15,421 bases of DNA, from positions 1-15,421 of the forward strand of contig JAURFJ010000025.1 in NCBI GenBank assembly GCA_030834365.1, in the 5' to 3' direction. The DNA is from Flavobacteriaceae bacterium. GTDB taxonomy: Bacteria > Bacteroidota > Bacteroidia > Flavobacteriales > Flavobacteriaceae. The translations under genes and the position numbers were made by a program. Shown in pieces: positions 7,578 to 15,236 of this stretch. Numbering within the stretch: position 1 is the first letter of the stretch; the number at the start of each line of letters is the position of its first letter. The notes beneath the pieces were generated by a model. That model was not told where the DNA came from, made no database searches, and saw nothing but the letters and a program-made list of their open reading frames with translations.

Positions 7578-8882
7578 GTTTTCTACTACGCGTGCGTAAA
7601 GGTCAAAATCACTAGCCTCCATAATTTCAACCCACACGAATGAACCTATGGTTAGATAGGTTTTGGAGGCATCAATGAGCACCGTGTTGTCCACGTCAGG
7701 AGAGTCAAATTCAGTGCGCGCAACAAAATAGCCGTCTTCATAACGATCGATCAAGCACCTGAAGCGCTTACCTACTTTTTCTTGATTGAGTTCCCATGAA
7801 ATCTGAGACTGTAATTCCATGATTTCGGCTGCCCGGCGCTCCTTTTCTTCTTGATCCACATCGTCTATTAGGGCATAGGCATGTGTATTCTCTTCGTGTG
7901 AATAGGTAAAGCAACCCAATCGGTCAAATCTAGATGCCTTAACCCAATCTTTTAATTCTTCGAAGACGGCCAGATCTTCTCCAGGATAGCCTACAATCAA
8001 GGTGGTGCGAATGGCCATACCAGGCACTTTTTCTCTGAATTGAGCAATTAGGGCGTCTGTTTTGGCGTGCGTGGTCCCTCGACGCATGCTTTTTAAAATC
8101 CGATCCGAAATGTGCTGTAAGGGGATATCGATATAGTTACACACTTTAGGTTCCTCTCTAATGACGTCTAGTACGTTCTCAGGAAATCCGGTCGGAAACG
8201 CATAATGCAACCGAATCCACTCTATACCATCGACGGCCACCAAGGCCTTTAGCAGGGCAGCCAATTCTCTTTTTTTGTAGATATCTAGGCCGTAATAAGT
8301 AAGGTCTTGAGCGATTAAAATAAGCTCTTTTACTCCTTTCGAAGCCAAAATTTCGGCCTCCCTCACCAGCTCCTCAATAGGTTTTGAGCGGTGTTTACCG
8401 CGCATGAGCGGAATGGCACAAAACGAGCACGGCCTATCACATCCTTCAGAAATTTTCAAATAGGCGTAATGCGTGGGTGTGCTCATGACACGCTCCCCTA
8501 GCAGTTCGTGCTTGTAGTCGGCACCTAACTCTTTTAATAAATGCGTGAGGTGCTGTGTTCCGAAATAACGATCAACATCAGGTATCTCGTGCTCTAAATC
8601 TGCTTGATAGCGCTCACTGAGACAACCAGTAACGTAGACCTTCTCTACTAAACCCTTTTGCTTTTGATCGACAAAATGTAGAATAGTATCAATGCTTTCT
8701 TGCTTGGCGTTGGCGATAAACCCACAGGTGTTGATCACAACAACCTCCCCACTACCTTCATGAACAACTTCTTTGCCAGATGCCTTTAACTGCCCGCTCA
8801 GCACCTCTGAATCGTACAGGTTTTTGCTGCACCCTAGGGTGACCACATTTATAGTCTTCGATTTAAGTGATTTGGTTCTCAT
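7572..8882 (-). CDS. rimO: Ribosomal protein S12 methylthiotransferase RimO
   Basis: Radical-SAM enzyme that adds a methylthio group to a conserved aspartate of ribosomal protein S12. The 436 residues have the expected three-part layout: an N-terminal UPF0004 domain with Cys18 (TLGCSKN), Cys53 (NTCGFI) and Cys87 (VTGCLSE) binding the auxiliary [4Fe-4S] cluster; a radical-SAM domain with Cys148, Cys152 and Cys155 in SEGCDRPCSFC; and a C-terminal TRAM domain from about 370. The IPLMRGKHRSKP segment after the SAM cluster is typical of RimO rather than MiaB. The start lies 5 bp after the ftsY stop, so it is probably co-transcribed with ftsY. Its end overlaps the convergent small gene by 6 bp with no terminator between. 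Confidence 0.97.
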   Translation of the reverse strand: MRTKSLKSKTINVVTLGCSKNLYDSEVLSGQLKASGKEVVHEGSGEVVVINTCGFIANAKQESIDTILHFVDQKQKGLVEKVYVTGCLSERYQADLEHEIPDVDRYFGTQHLTHLLKELGADYKHELLGERVMSTPTHYAYLKISEGCDRPCSFCAIPLMRGKHRSKPIEELVREAEILASKGVKELILIAQDLTYYGLDIYKKRELAALLKALVAVDGIEWIRLHYAFPTGFPENVLDVIREEPKVCNYIDIPLQHISDRILKSMRRGTTHAKTDALIAQFREKVPGMAIRTTLIVGYPGEDLAVFEELKDWVKASRFDRLGCFTYSHEENTHAYALIDDVDQEEKERRAAEIMELQSQISWELNQEKVGKRFRCLIDRYEDGYFVARTEFDSPDVDNTVLIDASKTYLTIGSFVWVEIMEASDFDLYARVVENL

Positions 8883-8887
8883 AGCTT

Positions 8888-9829
8888 CTATTCCTCAAAA
8901 AGGGCATCGACAAAGGCCTCTTTATCAAACACGCGTAAATCTTCTATTCCTTCACCCAGGCCAATAAACCGAACAGGAATGGTGAATTGATCTGAGATGC
9001 CCAAGACCACACCTCCTTTGGCTGATCCGTCAAGCTTAGTTACCGTCAGTGAATTGACCTCTGTGGCTGCGGTGAATTGACGGGCCTGCTCGAAGGCGTT
9101 TTGGCCAGTAGAGCCATCGAGAACAAGCATGACCTCATGTGGCGATCCGTCTAACACCTTGCCCATTACCCGCTTAATCTTGGAAAGCTCATTCATGAGA
9201 TTAACCTTGTTGTGAAGCCTGCCCGCTGTGTCTACAAACAATACATCTACGTGTTCTTTTACCGCACGCACCACAGACTCATAGGCCACAGAAGCCGGAT
9301 CGGCTCCTTCTTGCATGCGCACCAAAGGAACCTGAGCTCTATCGGCCCATACCTGAAGTTGATCGACGGCTGCAGCCCTAAAGGTGTCGGCGGCACCCAC
9401 CATGACCTTTTTGCCTTCTTGGGTAAGCTGATGCGCCAGTTTTCCAATGGTGGTAGTCTTGCCCACTCCATTCACTCCAACTACGAGCACGACATACGGA
9501 CCCTGAGTGGCTTTAAAGTCATGCTCATCGGCATCGCTGAGCAACGCCTTGATTTCTTCTTTAAGCAACCGCTGTAAATCATCTGTACCCAAATACTTGT
9601 CTTGGGCCACGCGGTCTTCAATGCGCTCGATGATCTTGAGTGTGGTATGTACCCCCACGTCAGAGGCAATAAGCTGTTCTTCTAAGGCATCAAGGGTTTC
9701 GGCGTCAACCGTTGAACGGCCCGCAACGGCAACGGCGATTTTGGAGAACAAACTTTTTTTCGTCTTCTCTAGACCCTCTGCTAGTTTCTCGGGCTCTTGT
9801 TTTTTCTTAAAGGCATCGAACCATCCCAT
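8888..9829 (-). CDS. ftsY: Signal recognition particle receptor FtsY
   Basis: SRP-receptor GTPase that docks ribosome-SRP complexes at the membrane for co-translational insertion. The 313 residues form the NG domain with only a short N-terminal extension (GWFDAFKKKQ), so the long acidic A domain of E. coli is absent, as is usual outside enterobacteria. Motifs in order: G1 GVNGVGKTTT (118-127), DTFRAAAVDQL (148-158), G3 DTAGR (200-204), G4 TKLDG (264-268) and the closing IGLGEGIEDL. It starts a two-gene unit with rimO. Upstream lie a strong terminator and a TAGATTTG box 4 nt before its ATG. No missing catalytic residue is seen. Confidence 0.98.
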   Translation of the reverse strand: MGWFDAFKKKQEPEKLAEGLEKTKKSLFSKIAVAVAGRSTVDAETLDALEEQLIASDVGVHTTLKIIERIEDRVAQDKYLGTDDLQRLLKEEIKALLSDADEHDFKATQGPYVVLVVGVNGVGKTTTIGKLAHQLTQEGKKVMVGAADTFRAAAVDQLQVWADRAQVPLVRMQEGADPASVAYESVVRAVKEHVDVLFVDTAGRLHNKVNLMNELSKIKRVMGKVLDGSPHEVMLVLDGSTGQNAFEQARQFTAATEVNSLTVTKLDGSAKGGVVLGISDQFTIPVRFIGLGEGIEDLRVFDKEAFVDALFEE

Positions 9830-9833
9830 AGTG

Positions 9834-9841
9834 CAAATCTA
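9834..9841 (-). promoter_or_regulatory. Candidate -7 element 4 nt before the ftsY ATG
   Basis: TAGATTTG on the - strand matches TAnnTTTG and is followed by CACT and then the ATG at 9829. It lies just after the terminator of the upstream ribosomal-protein operon, where a new promoter is needed. The -33 region is T-rich but has no clear TTTG. Confidence 0.5.
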
Positions 9842-9855
9842 ATTGTTCAAGCCAT

Positions 9856-9882
9856 AAAAAAAGCCGCAGAATGCGGCTTTTT
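9856..9882 (-). terminator. Intrinsic terminator of the rpmB-rpmG-DUF4295 operon
   Basis: A perfect 11-bp stem (9858-9868 with 9872-9882, core GCCGCA/TGCGGC) with a 3-nt loop lies 19 nt past the DUF4295 stop. Read on the - strand it ends in a run of seven Ts, and on the + strand in five, so it could work both ways, though no + strand gene precedes it. Confidence 0.9.
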
Positions 9883-9901
9883 ATAAGACTTGTAAAAGTG
9901 A

Positions 9902-10054
9902 TTATTTAGTGTCTAACCACTCTTTTACTAGTTCCGGAGCCATTACTGACTCTACAAAAGTATACGCACCCGTTTTTGGAGAACGTACCATTTTGATCGC
10001 CTTGGTTAATCTTTTTGAACTAGTCTGTAATGATGCAACGGTTTTCTTTGCCAT
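9902..10054 (-). CDS. DUF4295 family small basic protein (candidate ribosomal protein bL38)
   Basis: A 50-residue reading frame beginning MAKKTVASLQTSSKRLTKAI, with VRSPKTGAYTFVESVMAP in the middle and ending KEWLDTK then TAA. It is rich in lysine and arginine. Its ATG lies one base after the rpmG stop, and the operon terminator follows its own stop. This matches the DUF4295 family, which in Bacteroidota sits directly downstream of rpmG. I recall that a lineage-specific 50S protein named bL38 was seen in the Flavobacterium johnsoniae ribosome structure, and the size and location suggest this family, but I am not certain of that link. Being under 60 codons, it is easily missed by gene callers. 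Confidence 0.92.
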   Translation of the reverse strand: MAKKTVASLQTSSKRLTKAIKMVRSPKTGAYTFVESVMAPELVKEWLDTK

Positions 10055-10055
10055 G

Positions 10056-10238
10056 TTACTTAATTTCTTTGTGAACGGTCATTTTCTTGAGAATCGGATT
10101 GAATTTCTTCATCTCTAAACGATCGGGAGTATTTTTCTTATTCTTTGTAGTAATGTAACGTGAAGTACCCGGCATGCCCGATGTTTTGTGCTCTGTGCAC
10201 TCGAGGATTACCTGTACTCTATTTCCTTTTTTGGCCAT
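10056..10238 (-). CDS. rpmG: 50S ribosomal protein L33 (bL33)
   Basis: A 60-residue large-subunit protein near the tRNA E site. It begins MAKKGNRVQVILECTEHK and continues SGMPGTSRYITTKNKKNTP, with the family's RLEMKKFNP segment. It has only one cysteine, so it is the zinc-free form without paired CxxC motifs. It lies 14 nt after rpmB and one base before DUF4295, clearly one operon. No Shine-Dalgarno sequence precedes it, as expected for this phylum. Confidence 0.98.
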   Translation of the reverse strand: MAKKGNRVQVILECTEHKTSGMPGTSRYITTKNKKNTPDRLEMKKFNPILKKMTVHKEIK

Positions 10239-10252
10239 CGCGAACTAACGAT

Positions 10253-10489
10253 TTATTTAATGAATCCTTTTTCTCTCGATTCTTTTAAAACCTCAGAGAT
10301 TCCTTTTTTATCAATAACCTTGATTCCCTTTGAAGAAACATTAAGGGTAATCCATCTATCCTCTTCAGGAACATAAAAACGCTTTTTGCTTATGTTCACA
10401 TCAAATCGACGTTTGGTTTTGTTGATCGAGAACGAAACATTGTTACCGAACATCACTTTCTTTCCAGTAACCTCACAGATCTTTGACAT
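10253..10489 (-). CDS. rpmB: 50S ribosomal protein L28 (bL28)
   Basis: A 78-residue large-subunit protein, required at a late stage of 50S assembly. It begins MSKICEVTGKKVMFGNNVSF, followed by NKTKRRFDVN, both hallmarks of L28. It has a single cysteine and therefore no zinc ribbon. It is the first gene of the rpmB-rpmG-DUF4295 operon. A promoter with TTG, a 20-nt spacer and TACATTTG lies in the 74-bp gap upstream, giving a leader of roughly 26 nt. Confidence 0.98.
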   Translation of the reverse strand: MSKICEVTGKKVMFGNNVSFSINKTKRRFDVNISKKRFYVPEEDRWITLNVSSKGIKVIDKKGISEVLKESREKGFIK

Positions 10490-10521
10490 TGTATGGGCGT
10501 TTTACCTGATTTTAGAGTGTG

Positions 10522-10552
10522 CAAATGTAGTAGTTTTCTTGATTTTGACCAA
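10522..10552 (-). promoter_or_regulatory. Promoter of the rpmB operon (-33 TTG and -7 TACATTTG)
   Basis: On the - strand, TTG (10552-10550), a 20-nt spacer and TACATTTG (10529-10522). Both elements and the spacing fit the Bacteroidota sigma-ABfr promoter model. This is the best formed promoter in the window. Confidence 0.65.
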
Positions 10553-10563
10553 GCCCTCTCGAT

Positions 10564-11805
10564 TTATTTTACAATTTCTCTGTAAAGCATTTCTAAGGCT
10601 TTTAAACTGGCCTTTTCGATGACGCGTTCTCTTAGGTTGCCAAACATAAACTTTTGGGCATAGGTATGCGCCTCAGTGCTAATGCCGATGAACACGGTAC
10701 CAATAGGCTCGTCTGAATCGCCTTTTGACGGACCCGCGTTACCGGTAGTTGAAACAGCGATCGAGGCGCCTGTCTTTAGTCGGGTGTTAAGCGCCATGGC
10801 CTCAGCCACTGGCGCACTAACTACAGAATGATTCTCAATCAGCGCAACATCTATACCTAAGAGTGCGGATTTTTGATGTGTTTGATACGGAACTAGAGCT
10901 GCGGCAAATACCGCCGAGGCACCTGCAATTTCGGTAAAGGCAGACGCGATACTTCCGCCCGTGCAGCTTTCGCAGCTGGCAATGGTCATATTAGACCTTT
11001 TGGCCGCCTTAAGCACTTGGGCAGCGAGATTACCGTCTTCTTCTTCTCCAAAATAGATATCGCTCAGTTGTGCGGCGATCAAATCACCGTAGTGCGCTAA
11101 ACCGTGTGCCACGAGCGCCTCTGACCGATCTTTTGCGGTGAGTCTCAAGCGCACCCTTCCGAAATTGGGCAAATAAGATAGCGACAGTTCAGGCGGAAGC
11201 TGTTCTTCAATCGCCTCAATGCGCTCAGCTATGGCGCTTTCGCCCAATCCGTAGGTCATCAAGGTTCTATGACGAATAATCAATGAGCTCATCGATTTGA
11301 GTCGCGCTAGCACCTGTGACTCCATAAGGTGTTGCATTTCTCTAGGAACACCCGGCATAAACACGGCATGCACCCCTTTGTGGGTAAACCACATTGCCGA
11401 GGCGGTTCCTACTTCGTTTTTGAGCACTTCGGCTTTTGTGGGAAGCAGAGCCTGGGTGCGATTGGCTGGTCGAATAGGGGTTTGAATATAGGTGGCAAAC
11501 AAAAACTCTATGTGAGCGAGTACCTCAGGGTTTTCTTCGAGTCGATCGTCGTAAAACGCGCATAAAGACTCTTTAGTCACATCATCTTTGGTCGGGCCCA
11601 ATCCACCTGTAACCAGCAACAGATTTGCGCGTGAATGAGCCGTAGTTAGAGCCTCTATGATTGCCTCTTTGGTGTCGGCACAGACCGAAACATAAGACAC
11701 CTCAAGGCCTATCTTATTGAGCGCTTGGGCCAAGTAAGCGGCATTGGTGTTTACCACCTGTCCGATAAGTAGCTCGTCGCCTATACTGAGTAGTTCGACT
11801 TTCAT
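10564..11805 (-). CDS. cinA: CinA family protein (COG1058 domain plus nicotinamide-nucleotide amidohydrolase domain)
   Basis: The 413 residues form two domains. The N-terminal MoCF-like domain (about 1-170) contains SIGDELLIGQVVNTN, VTGGLGPTKDD and MPGVPREM; in related proteins this domain is linked to ADP-ribose pyrophosphatase activity. The C-terminal PncC domain (about 258-413) deamidates nicotinamide mononucleotide in pyridine-nucleotide salvage. It has CESCTGG with the candidate nucleophile Ser280, a Tyr307/Lys312 pair in VPYQTHQK, and STTGNAGPSKGDSDEPIGTV. The usual GG-x-V before the tyrosine reads AALV, a deviation from the E. coli-type consensus. It starts 10 bp after the FAA hydrolase stop and likely belongs to that operon. 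Confidence 0.95.
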   Translation of the reverse strand: MKVELLSIGDELLIGQVVNTNAAYLAQALNKIGLEVSYVSVCADTKEAIIEALTTAHSRANLLLVTGGLGPTKDDVTKESLCAFYDDRLEENPEVLAHIEFLFATYIQTPIRPANRTQALLPTKAEVLKNEVGTASAMWFTHKGVHAVFMPGVPREMQHLMESQVLARLKSMSSLIIRHRTLMTYGLGESAIAERIEAIEEQLPPELSLSYLPNFGRVRLRLTAKDRSEALVAHGLAHYGDLIAAQLSDIYFGEEEDGNLAAQVLKAAKRSNMTIASCESCTGGSIASAFTEIAGASAVFAAALVPYQTHQKSALLGIDVALIENHSVVSAPVAEAMALNTRLKTGASIAVSTTGNAGPSKGDSDEPIGTVFIGISTEAHTYAQKFMFGNLRERVIEKASLKALEMLYREIVK

Positions 11806-11815
11806 AGCTCAGGAT

Positions 11816-12427
11816 TTATCTCACCTTTAAATCAAAAAAGGGCTCGCACTCGACAAAACCCTCCAGGTAGTCTCCAGAGGCCACGGCGCCGACTCCAGCA
11901 GGGGTTCCGGTGAAAATAATATCTCCTTTTTTAAGGGTAAAGAAAGACGAAACATAGGCGATTAATTCGTCAATTTTCCAGAGCATCAAGGCGGTACTGG
12001 CCTGTTGAACCACTTCACCGTTCTTTTGAAGACTAAAGGTCAGATCGTCTATTGAGGCATATTGGCTCTTCGACACCCATTTTCCGATAACTGCCGATCC
12101 GTCAAAGGCCTTTGCCTTTTCCCAGGGAAGTCCCTTCTGCTTCAAATGGTCTTGAAGGTCTCTTGCTGTGAAATCAATTCCAAGGCTGACCTCGTCGTAA
12201 TACTTATGAGCAAATTCTTTAGCGATGTGCTTACCCACCTTGTGAATTTTCACCAGCACCTCTACCTCGTAATGCAACGAGGCCGTAAAGTCTGGAATAT
12301 AAAACTCCTGATCATTCGGCAAAATGGCCGAGTCAGGTTTCATAAAAATGACCGGATCTTTCGGGCGCTCATTCGCCAATTCTTCAATGTGCGCCGTGTA
12401 GTTTCTGCCTATGCAAATGAGTTTCAT
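11816..12427 (-). CDS. Fumarylacetoacetate hydrolase (FAH) family protein, acylpyruvase-like
   Basis: A 203-residue single-domain FAH-superfamily enzyme, the size of acylpyruvases and oxaloacetate decarboxylases rather than the larger fumarylacetoacetase. The metal-binding acidic residues appear as Glu54 and Glu56 (LHYEVEVLV) and Asp85 (GIDFTARDLQ). Other motifs are PWEKAKAFDGSAVIG (101-115) and the closing DIIFTGTPAGVG (169-180). Such enzymes hydrolyse or decarboxylate beta-diketo acids, but the substrate cannot be read from sequence. It starts 11 bp after the exonuclease stop and ends 10 bp before cinA. A near-match AATTTTTG to the promoter consensus lies 4 nt before the ATG. Confidence 0.92.
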   Translation of the reverse strand: MKLICIGRNYTAHIEELANERPKDPVIFMKPDSAILPNDQEFYIPDFTASLHYEVEVLVKIHKVGKHIAKEFAHKYYDEVSLGIDFTARDLQDHLKQKGLPWEKAKAFDGSAVIGKWVSKSQYASIDDLTFSLQKNGEVVQQASTALMLWKIDELIAYVSSFFTLKKGDIIFTGTPAGVGAVASGDYLEGFVECEPFFDLKVR

Positions 12428-12438
12428 GCCTCAAAAAT

Positions 12439-13200
12439 TTAAAAGGTCCCTAATTTTATCTGTGTCAATACTTTTTTGGTGTAGAGGGGAAAATCGGCAT
12501 TTAAGATCCATCCGAAATAGCCCGGCTCGTTCTCGAGCACCACTCTCACTTTAGCCCCTTTGTGTTTACCAAAATTAAAGATGGGATCCCCGTCTTCGTC
12601 TAAGGTTAGCTGACCCGCAAAATCAACACGATCGCGTCTTGCGGTAAATTCCGATAGCTCGGCGACCGTTGAAGGCAGATCGCTGTAGCGCTCAAGCTGA
12701 GCCAATAAAACCTCATAAGTGGCAAGCGTGTCCGCCTCGGCTGAATGCGCGTTCTCGAGCTGTTTGCTGCAGTAAAACTGGTAGGCCGCCGAGAGCGTGC
12801 GCTGTTCCATTTTGTGAAAGATGGTCTGAACGTCAACCGAATGCATTTTTTTAAGGTCAACATCGATTCCGGCCCTTAAAAACTCTTCTACCAGCAGTGG
12901 AATATCAAATCGATCGCAGTTGAAGCCCGATAGATCGCTGTCTTTGATCAACTCGTAAATGGTCTTCGAAAGCGCCTTAAAAGTGGGTTCGTTGACCACC
13001 TTTTCGTTAGAGATCCCATGAACAGCAACCACTTCAGCCGGAATCTCAATTTCAGGATTCACGAGCCAGCTAAACTGTTGGCGGTTTCCGTTTGGGAACA
13101 CCTTTAAAATCGCAATTTCAACAATGCGATCTTTTACGATGTTGGTTCCGGTTGTCTCTAAGTCGAAGAAACAAATAGGTTTTTTAAGCTCAAGCGCCAT
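12439..13200 (-). CDS. DEDDh 3'-5' exonuclease (DnaQ-like) with C-terminal DUF3820-like module
   Basis: A 253-residue protein. The N-terminal RNase T/DnaQ fold (about 7-170) shows all DEDDh residues: Asp13 and Glu15 in FFDLETTG, Asp99 in GFNCDRFD, and His152 with Asp157 in HSAEAD. These coordinate two metal ions for 3'-5' hydrolysis of single-stranded DNA or RNA ends. The C-terminal part (about 205-250) reads FNFGKHKG, then PGYFGWILNADFPLYTKKVL, a small module I recognise as DUF3820-like; it also occurs alone and its role is not known to me. The combination is common in Bacteroidota. It sits 19 bp after the E2 gene. It could be a proofreading-like epsilon subunit, but no beta-clamp motif is obvious. 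Confidence 0.93.
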   Translation of the reverse strand: MALELKKPICFFDLETTGTNIVKDRIVEIAILKVFPNGNRQQFSWLVNPEIEIPAEVVAVHGISNEKVVNEPTFKALSKTIYELIKDSDLSGFNCDRFDIPLLVEEFLRAGIDVDLKKMHSVDVQTIFHKMEQRTLSAAYQFYCSKQLENAHSAEADTLATYEVLLAQLERYSDLPSTVAELSEFTARRDRVDFAGQLTLDEDGDPIFNFGKHKGAKVRVVLENEPGYFGWILNADFPLYTKKVLTQIKLGTF

Positions 13201-13219
13201 GGGTCTGTTTTATGTTAAC

Positions 13220-14596
13220 TTAAACCGACCTATTGACATCCCATTTTTCGAGATAGTCGGCGATGAATTTTATGAAAAGCCCTCCTAGGGCACCATTGAC
13301 CACGCGGTGGTCGTACGAATGAGAAAGGTACATCTTATGACGTATGCCCAAAAATTCTCCTTGGGCAGTTTCGACTACTGCTGGCACCTTTCTAATGGCG
13401 CCTATGGCCAATATTCCGACCTGAGGCTGCGGAATGATGGGTGTGCCAAACACACTTCCAAAAGAACCAATATTGGTAACCGTATAGGTCGCGTTCATCA
13501 CCTCGTCCGGTTTCAGCGCTTTAGTTCTAGCTCGATTTGCCAAGTCGTTCACCTTTTGGGCAAGTCCTGAAAGGTTGAGTAGATCTGCCTCTTTAATAAC
13601 CGGAACGATAAGATTTCCGTCTTCTAAAGCCGTGGCCATTCCTATATTAATGGCTTTCTTTTGAATAATAACTTCTCCGTCAAATTGAATATTCATTTGC
13701 GGATACGCCTTAAGCGCACGAGCAACCGCCTCTATAAAAATCGGTGTGAAGGTCAATTTCTCTCCTTCAACACGCTCAAATTGCTGTTTAATTGTCGATC
13801 TCCACTCAACCACTGCCGTCACGTCTACTTCTATAAAACTTTGTACATGAGCCGAAGTTAAGACGCTCTCTAACATATTTTTTGCAGTGAGCTTAGCCAT
13901 ACGATTCAGCGCTATTCGCTCATCCCCTGAAGCTAATTCTGCAGAAGGCTTAGGAGCGAATTCGAGGGCTGTATCGCGCGTAGCTGCTTGCTGATTACCG
14001 GTTTCGGGTTCTGGTTGGATCGCTTTTGATTGAGGTGCTCGATCTGACCGTTTAGCCACGTAGTTTAGGATGTCTTGTTTGGTTATACGCGCGTCTAGCC
14101 CCGTTCCATTGATCGTAGACAGTTCTTCTTCAGTTACTCCCTCTTCTTCGGCGATACTGCGCACTAAAGGTGAAAGAAATCCTCTTGATTGCGATGGTGA
14201 AGAAGGTTGGCGATAGGTGCTGCGCATTACCTGCTCCGTCAACTGGGCGGCACTCTCCATTTCGGGCGCGTTTTGCTCGATAGAAATTGAAGGCACACTG
14301 CTTGTTTCAGCAACAACCGCAGTAGCTTCAGCAACATCAGGTTGCGGTCCATTCGACTCGGTGTCGACTACAAATAGTACATCACCTACCTTGACCACTT
14401 GATCTAATGCTGCGCGTATTTCTAGAATTCGTCCGCCGTATTCCGAAACAATCTCAGAATCGACCTTGTCGGTAGCCACCTCAACCACCACCTCGTCAGC
14501 CTCTACGGTGTCTCCAACATTTTTCAACCAACTGGTTACGGTGGCTTCTACAACACTTTCGCCCATCTCGGGCAAGACAACTTCTAGGTGTGGCAT
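13220..14596 (-). CDS. 2-oxo acid dehydrogenase E2, dihydrolipoamide acyltransferase (probably branched-chain type)
   Basis: The acyl-carrying core of a 2-oxo acid dehydrogenase complex, 458 residues. Domains in order: one lipoyl domain (1-78) with the lipoylated Lys44 in ATDKVDSE; an acidic, Ala/Ser-rich linker; a peripheral-subunit-binding domain (about 139-180, LSPLVRSIAEEEG to LDARITKQDIL); a second linker; and the catalytic domain (from about 224). The DKVDSE form and overall layout suggest the branched-chain or broad-specificity E2 of Bacteroidota. The catalytic motif normally HxxxDG reads HRVVNG here, with His430 kept but Asn434 in place of Asp. No E1 or E3 gene is adjacent. It starts 29 bp after recR and has a TAAATTTG box 5 nt before its ATG. 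The substrate is uncertain. Confidence 0.92.
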   Translation of the reverse strand: MPHLEVVLPEMGESVVEATVTSWLKNVGDTVEADEVVVEVATDKVDSEIVSEYGGRILEIRAALDQVVKVGDVLFVVDTESNGPQPDVAEATAVVAETSSVPSISIEQNAPEMESAAQLTEQVMRSTYRQPSSPSQSRGFLSPLVRSIAEEEGVTEEELSTINGTGLDARITKQDILNYVAKRSDRAPQSKAIQPEPETGNQQAATRDTALEFAPKPSAELASGDERIALNRMAKLTAKNMLESVLTSAHVQSFIEVDVTAVVEWRSTIKQQFERVEGEKLTFTPIFIEAVARALKAYPQMNIQFDGEVIIQKKAINIGMATALEDGNLIVPVIKEADLLNLSGLAQKVNDLANRARTKALKPDEVMNATYTVTNIGSFGSVFGTPIIPQPQVGILAIGAIRKVPAVVETAQGEFLGIRHKMYLSHSYDHRVVNGALGGLFIKFIADYLEKWDVNRSV

Positions 14597-14601
14597 AAGC
14601 G

Positions 14602-14609
14602 CAAATTTA
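14602..14609 (-). promoter_or_regulatory. Candidate -7 element 5 nt before the E2 ATG
   Basis: TAAATTTG on the - strand matches TAnnTTTG and is followed by CGCTT and then the ATG at 14596, in the short gap after recR. No convincing -33 element lies at 19-21 nt. Confidence 0.4.
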
Positions 14610-14625
14610 GCAATAAACTTAAAGA

Positions 14626-15231
14626 CTAATCGCTCAACAAGACCCGATTACTAATACTGCGTCCTAGAGTAATTTCATCGGCGTATTGCAATTCGTCGCC
14701 TACCGCGAGACCGCGTGCCAATGTGCTGCATTTAATGGCAAGGTCTTTGATGCTCTTATGAATATAAAACTGTGTGGTATCGCCCTCCATAGAAGCACTC
14801 AGCGCAAATATGACCTCAGATACCCTTGCGGTTTTTAACCGTTCTACTAGACTAACTATGGCTAAATCTGAAGGACCTATACCGTCCATAGGAGAGATCT
14901 TTCCACCCAAAACATGATAGAGCCCTTTGTACTCGGCAGTAGCCTCAATGGCCAATACATCGCGGATATCTTCGACTACACAGATCAACTGCTCATCGCG
15001 CCTAGGGTCAGCGCATATAACGCATAAGTCGTCATCAGAAAGGGCATTGCACTGCTTGCAGTGTTTGATGTCTAGGCGCATCCGCTTTAGCGCGTCTGAC
15101 AGGTCAAGGGTCTGCGTTTCTGGACGTTGAAGCAGGTGCAGTGCTAGTCGCAATGCCGTTCGTTTACCAATACCTGGTAGCTGGGCGATGTGATCTACCG
15201 CTTTTTCCAATAACTTAGAGCCGTATTCCAT
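14626..15231 (-). CDS. recR: Recombination mediator protein RecR
   Basis: DNA-repair protein that, with RecO and RecF, loads RecA onto gapped single-stranded DNA. The 201 residues match the family length. An N-terminal helix-hairpin-helix (LPGIGKRTALRLALHLL, 18-34) is followed by a four-cysteine zinc finger (Cys58, Cys61, Cys70, Cys73 in HCKQC and LCVIC), then a Toprim domain from about 81 (ICVVEDIRDVLAIEAT, with HVLGGKISPMDGIGP). The closing ASMEGDTT and LARGLAVGDELQYADEITLG segments are also characteristic. It is the first gene of its strand run and divergent from the symporter with only 25 bp between. Its own TAnnTTTG box sits 5 nt before the ATG. Confidence 0.97.
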   Translation of the reverse strand: MEYGSKLLEKAVDHIAQLPGIGKRTALRLALHLLQRPETQTLDLSDALKRMRLDIKHCKQCNALSDDDLCVICADPRRDEQLICVVEDIRDVLAIEATAEYKGLYHVLGGKISPMDGIGPSDLAIVSLVERLKTARVSEVIFALSASMEGDTTQFYIHKSIKDLAIKCSTLARGLAVGDELQYADEITLGRSISNRVLLSD

Positions 15232-15236
15232 AGTTT

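Noticed and set aside
8884..8893. GAGGAA before rimO as a Shine-Dalgarno site
   Set aside because: It is the Glu-Glu end of ftsY, the spacing is long, and no other start in the window has such a site; most likely chance.
9212..9577. A 121-codon open frame on the + strand inside ftsY, and similar ones antisense to acn (4215-4532) and to the FAA hydrolase (12062-12442)
   Set aside because: They lie wholly opposite strongly conserved genes, their translations show no recognisable domain, and no promoter or spacing supports them; they are shadows of the real genes.
10490..10563. A terminator for cinA or a ribosomal-protein leader regulator in the gap before rpmB
   Set aside because: No stable inverted repeat was found there; only the rpmB promoter is supported.
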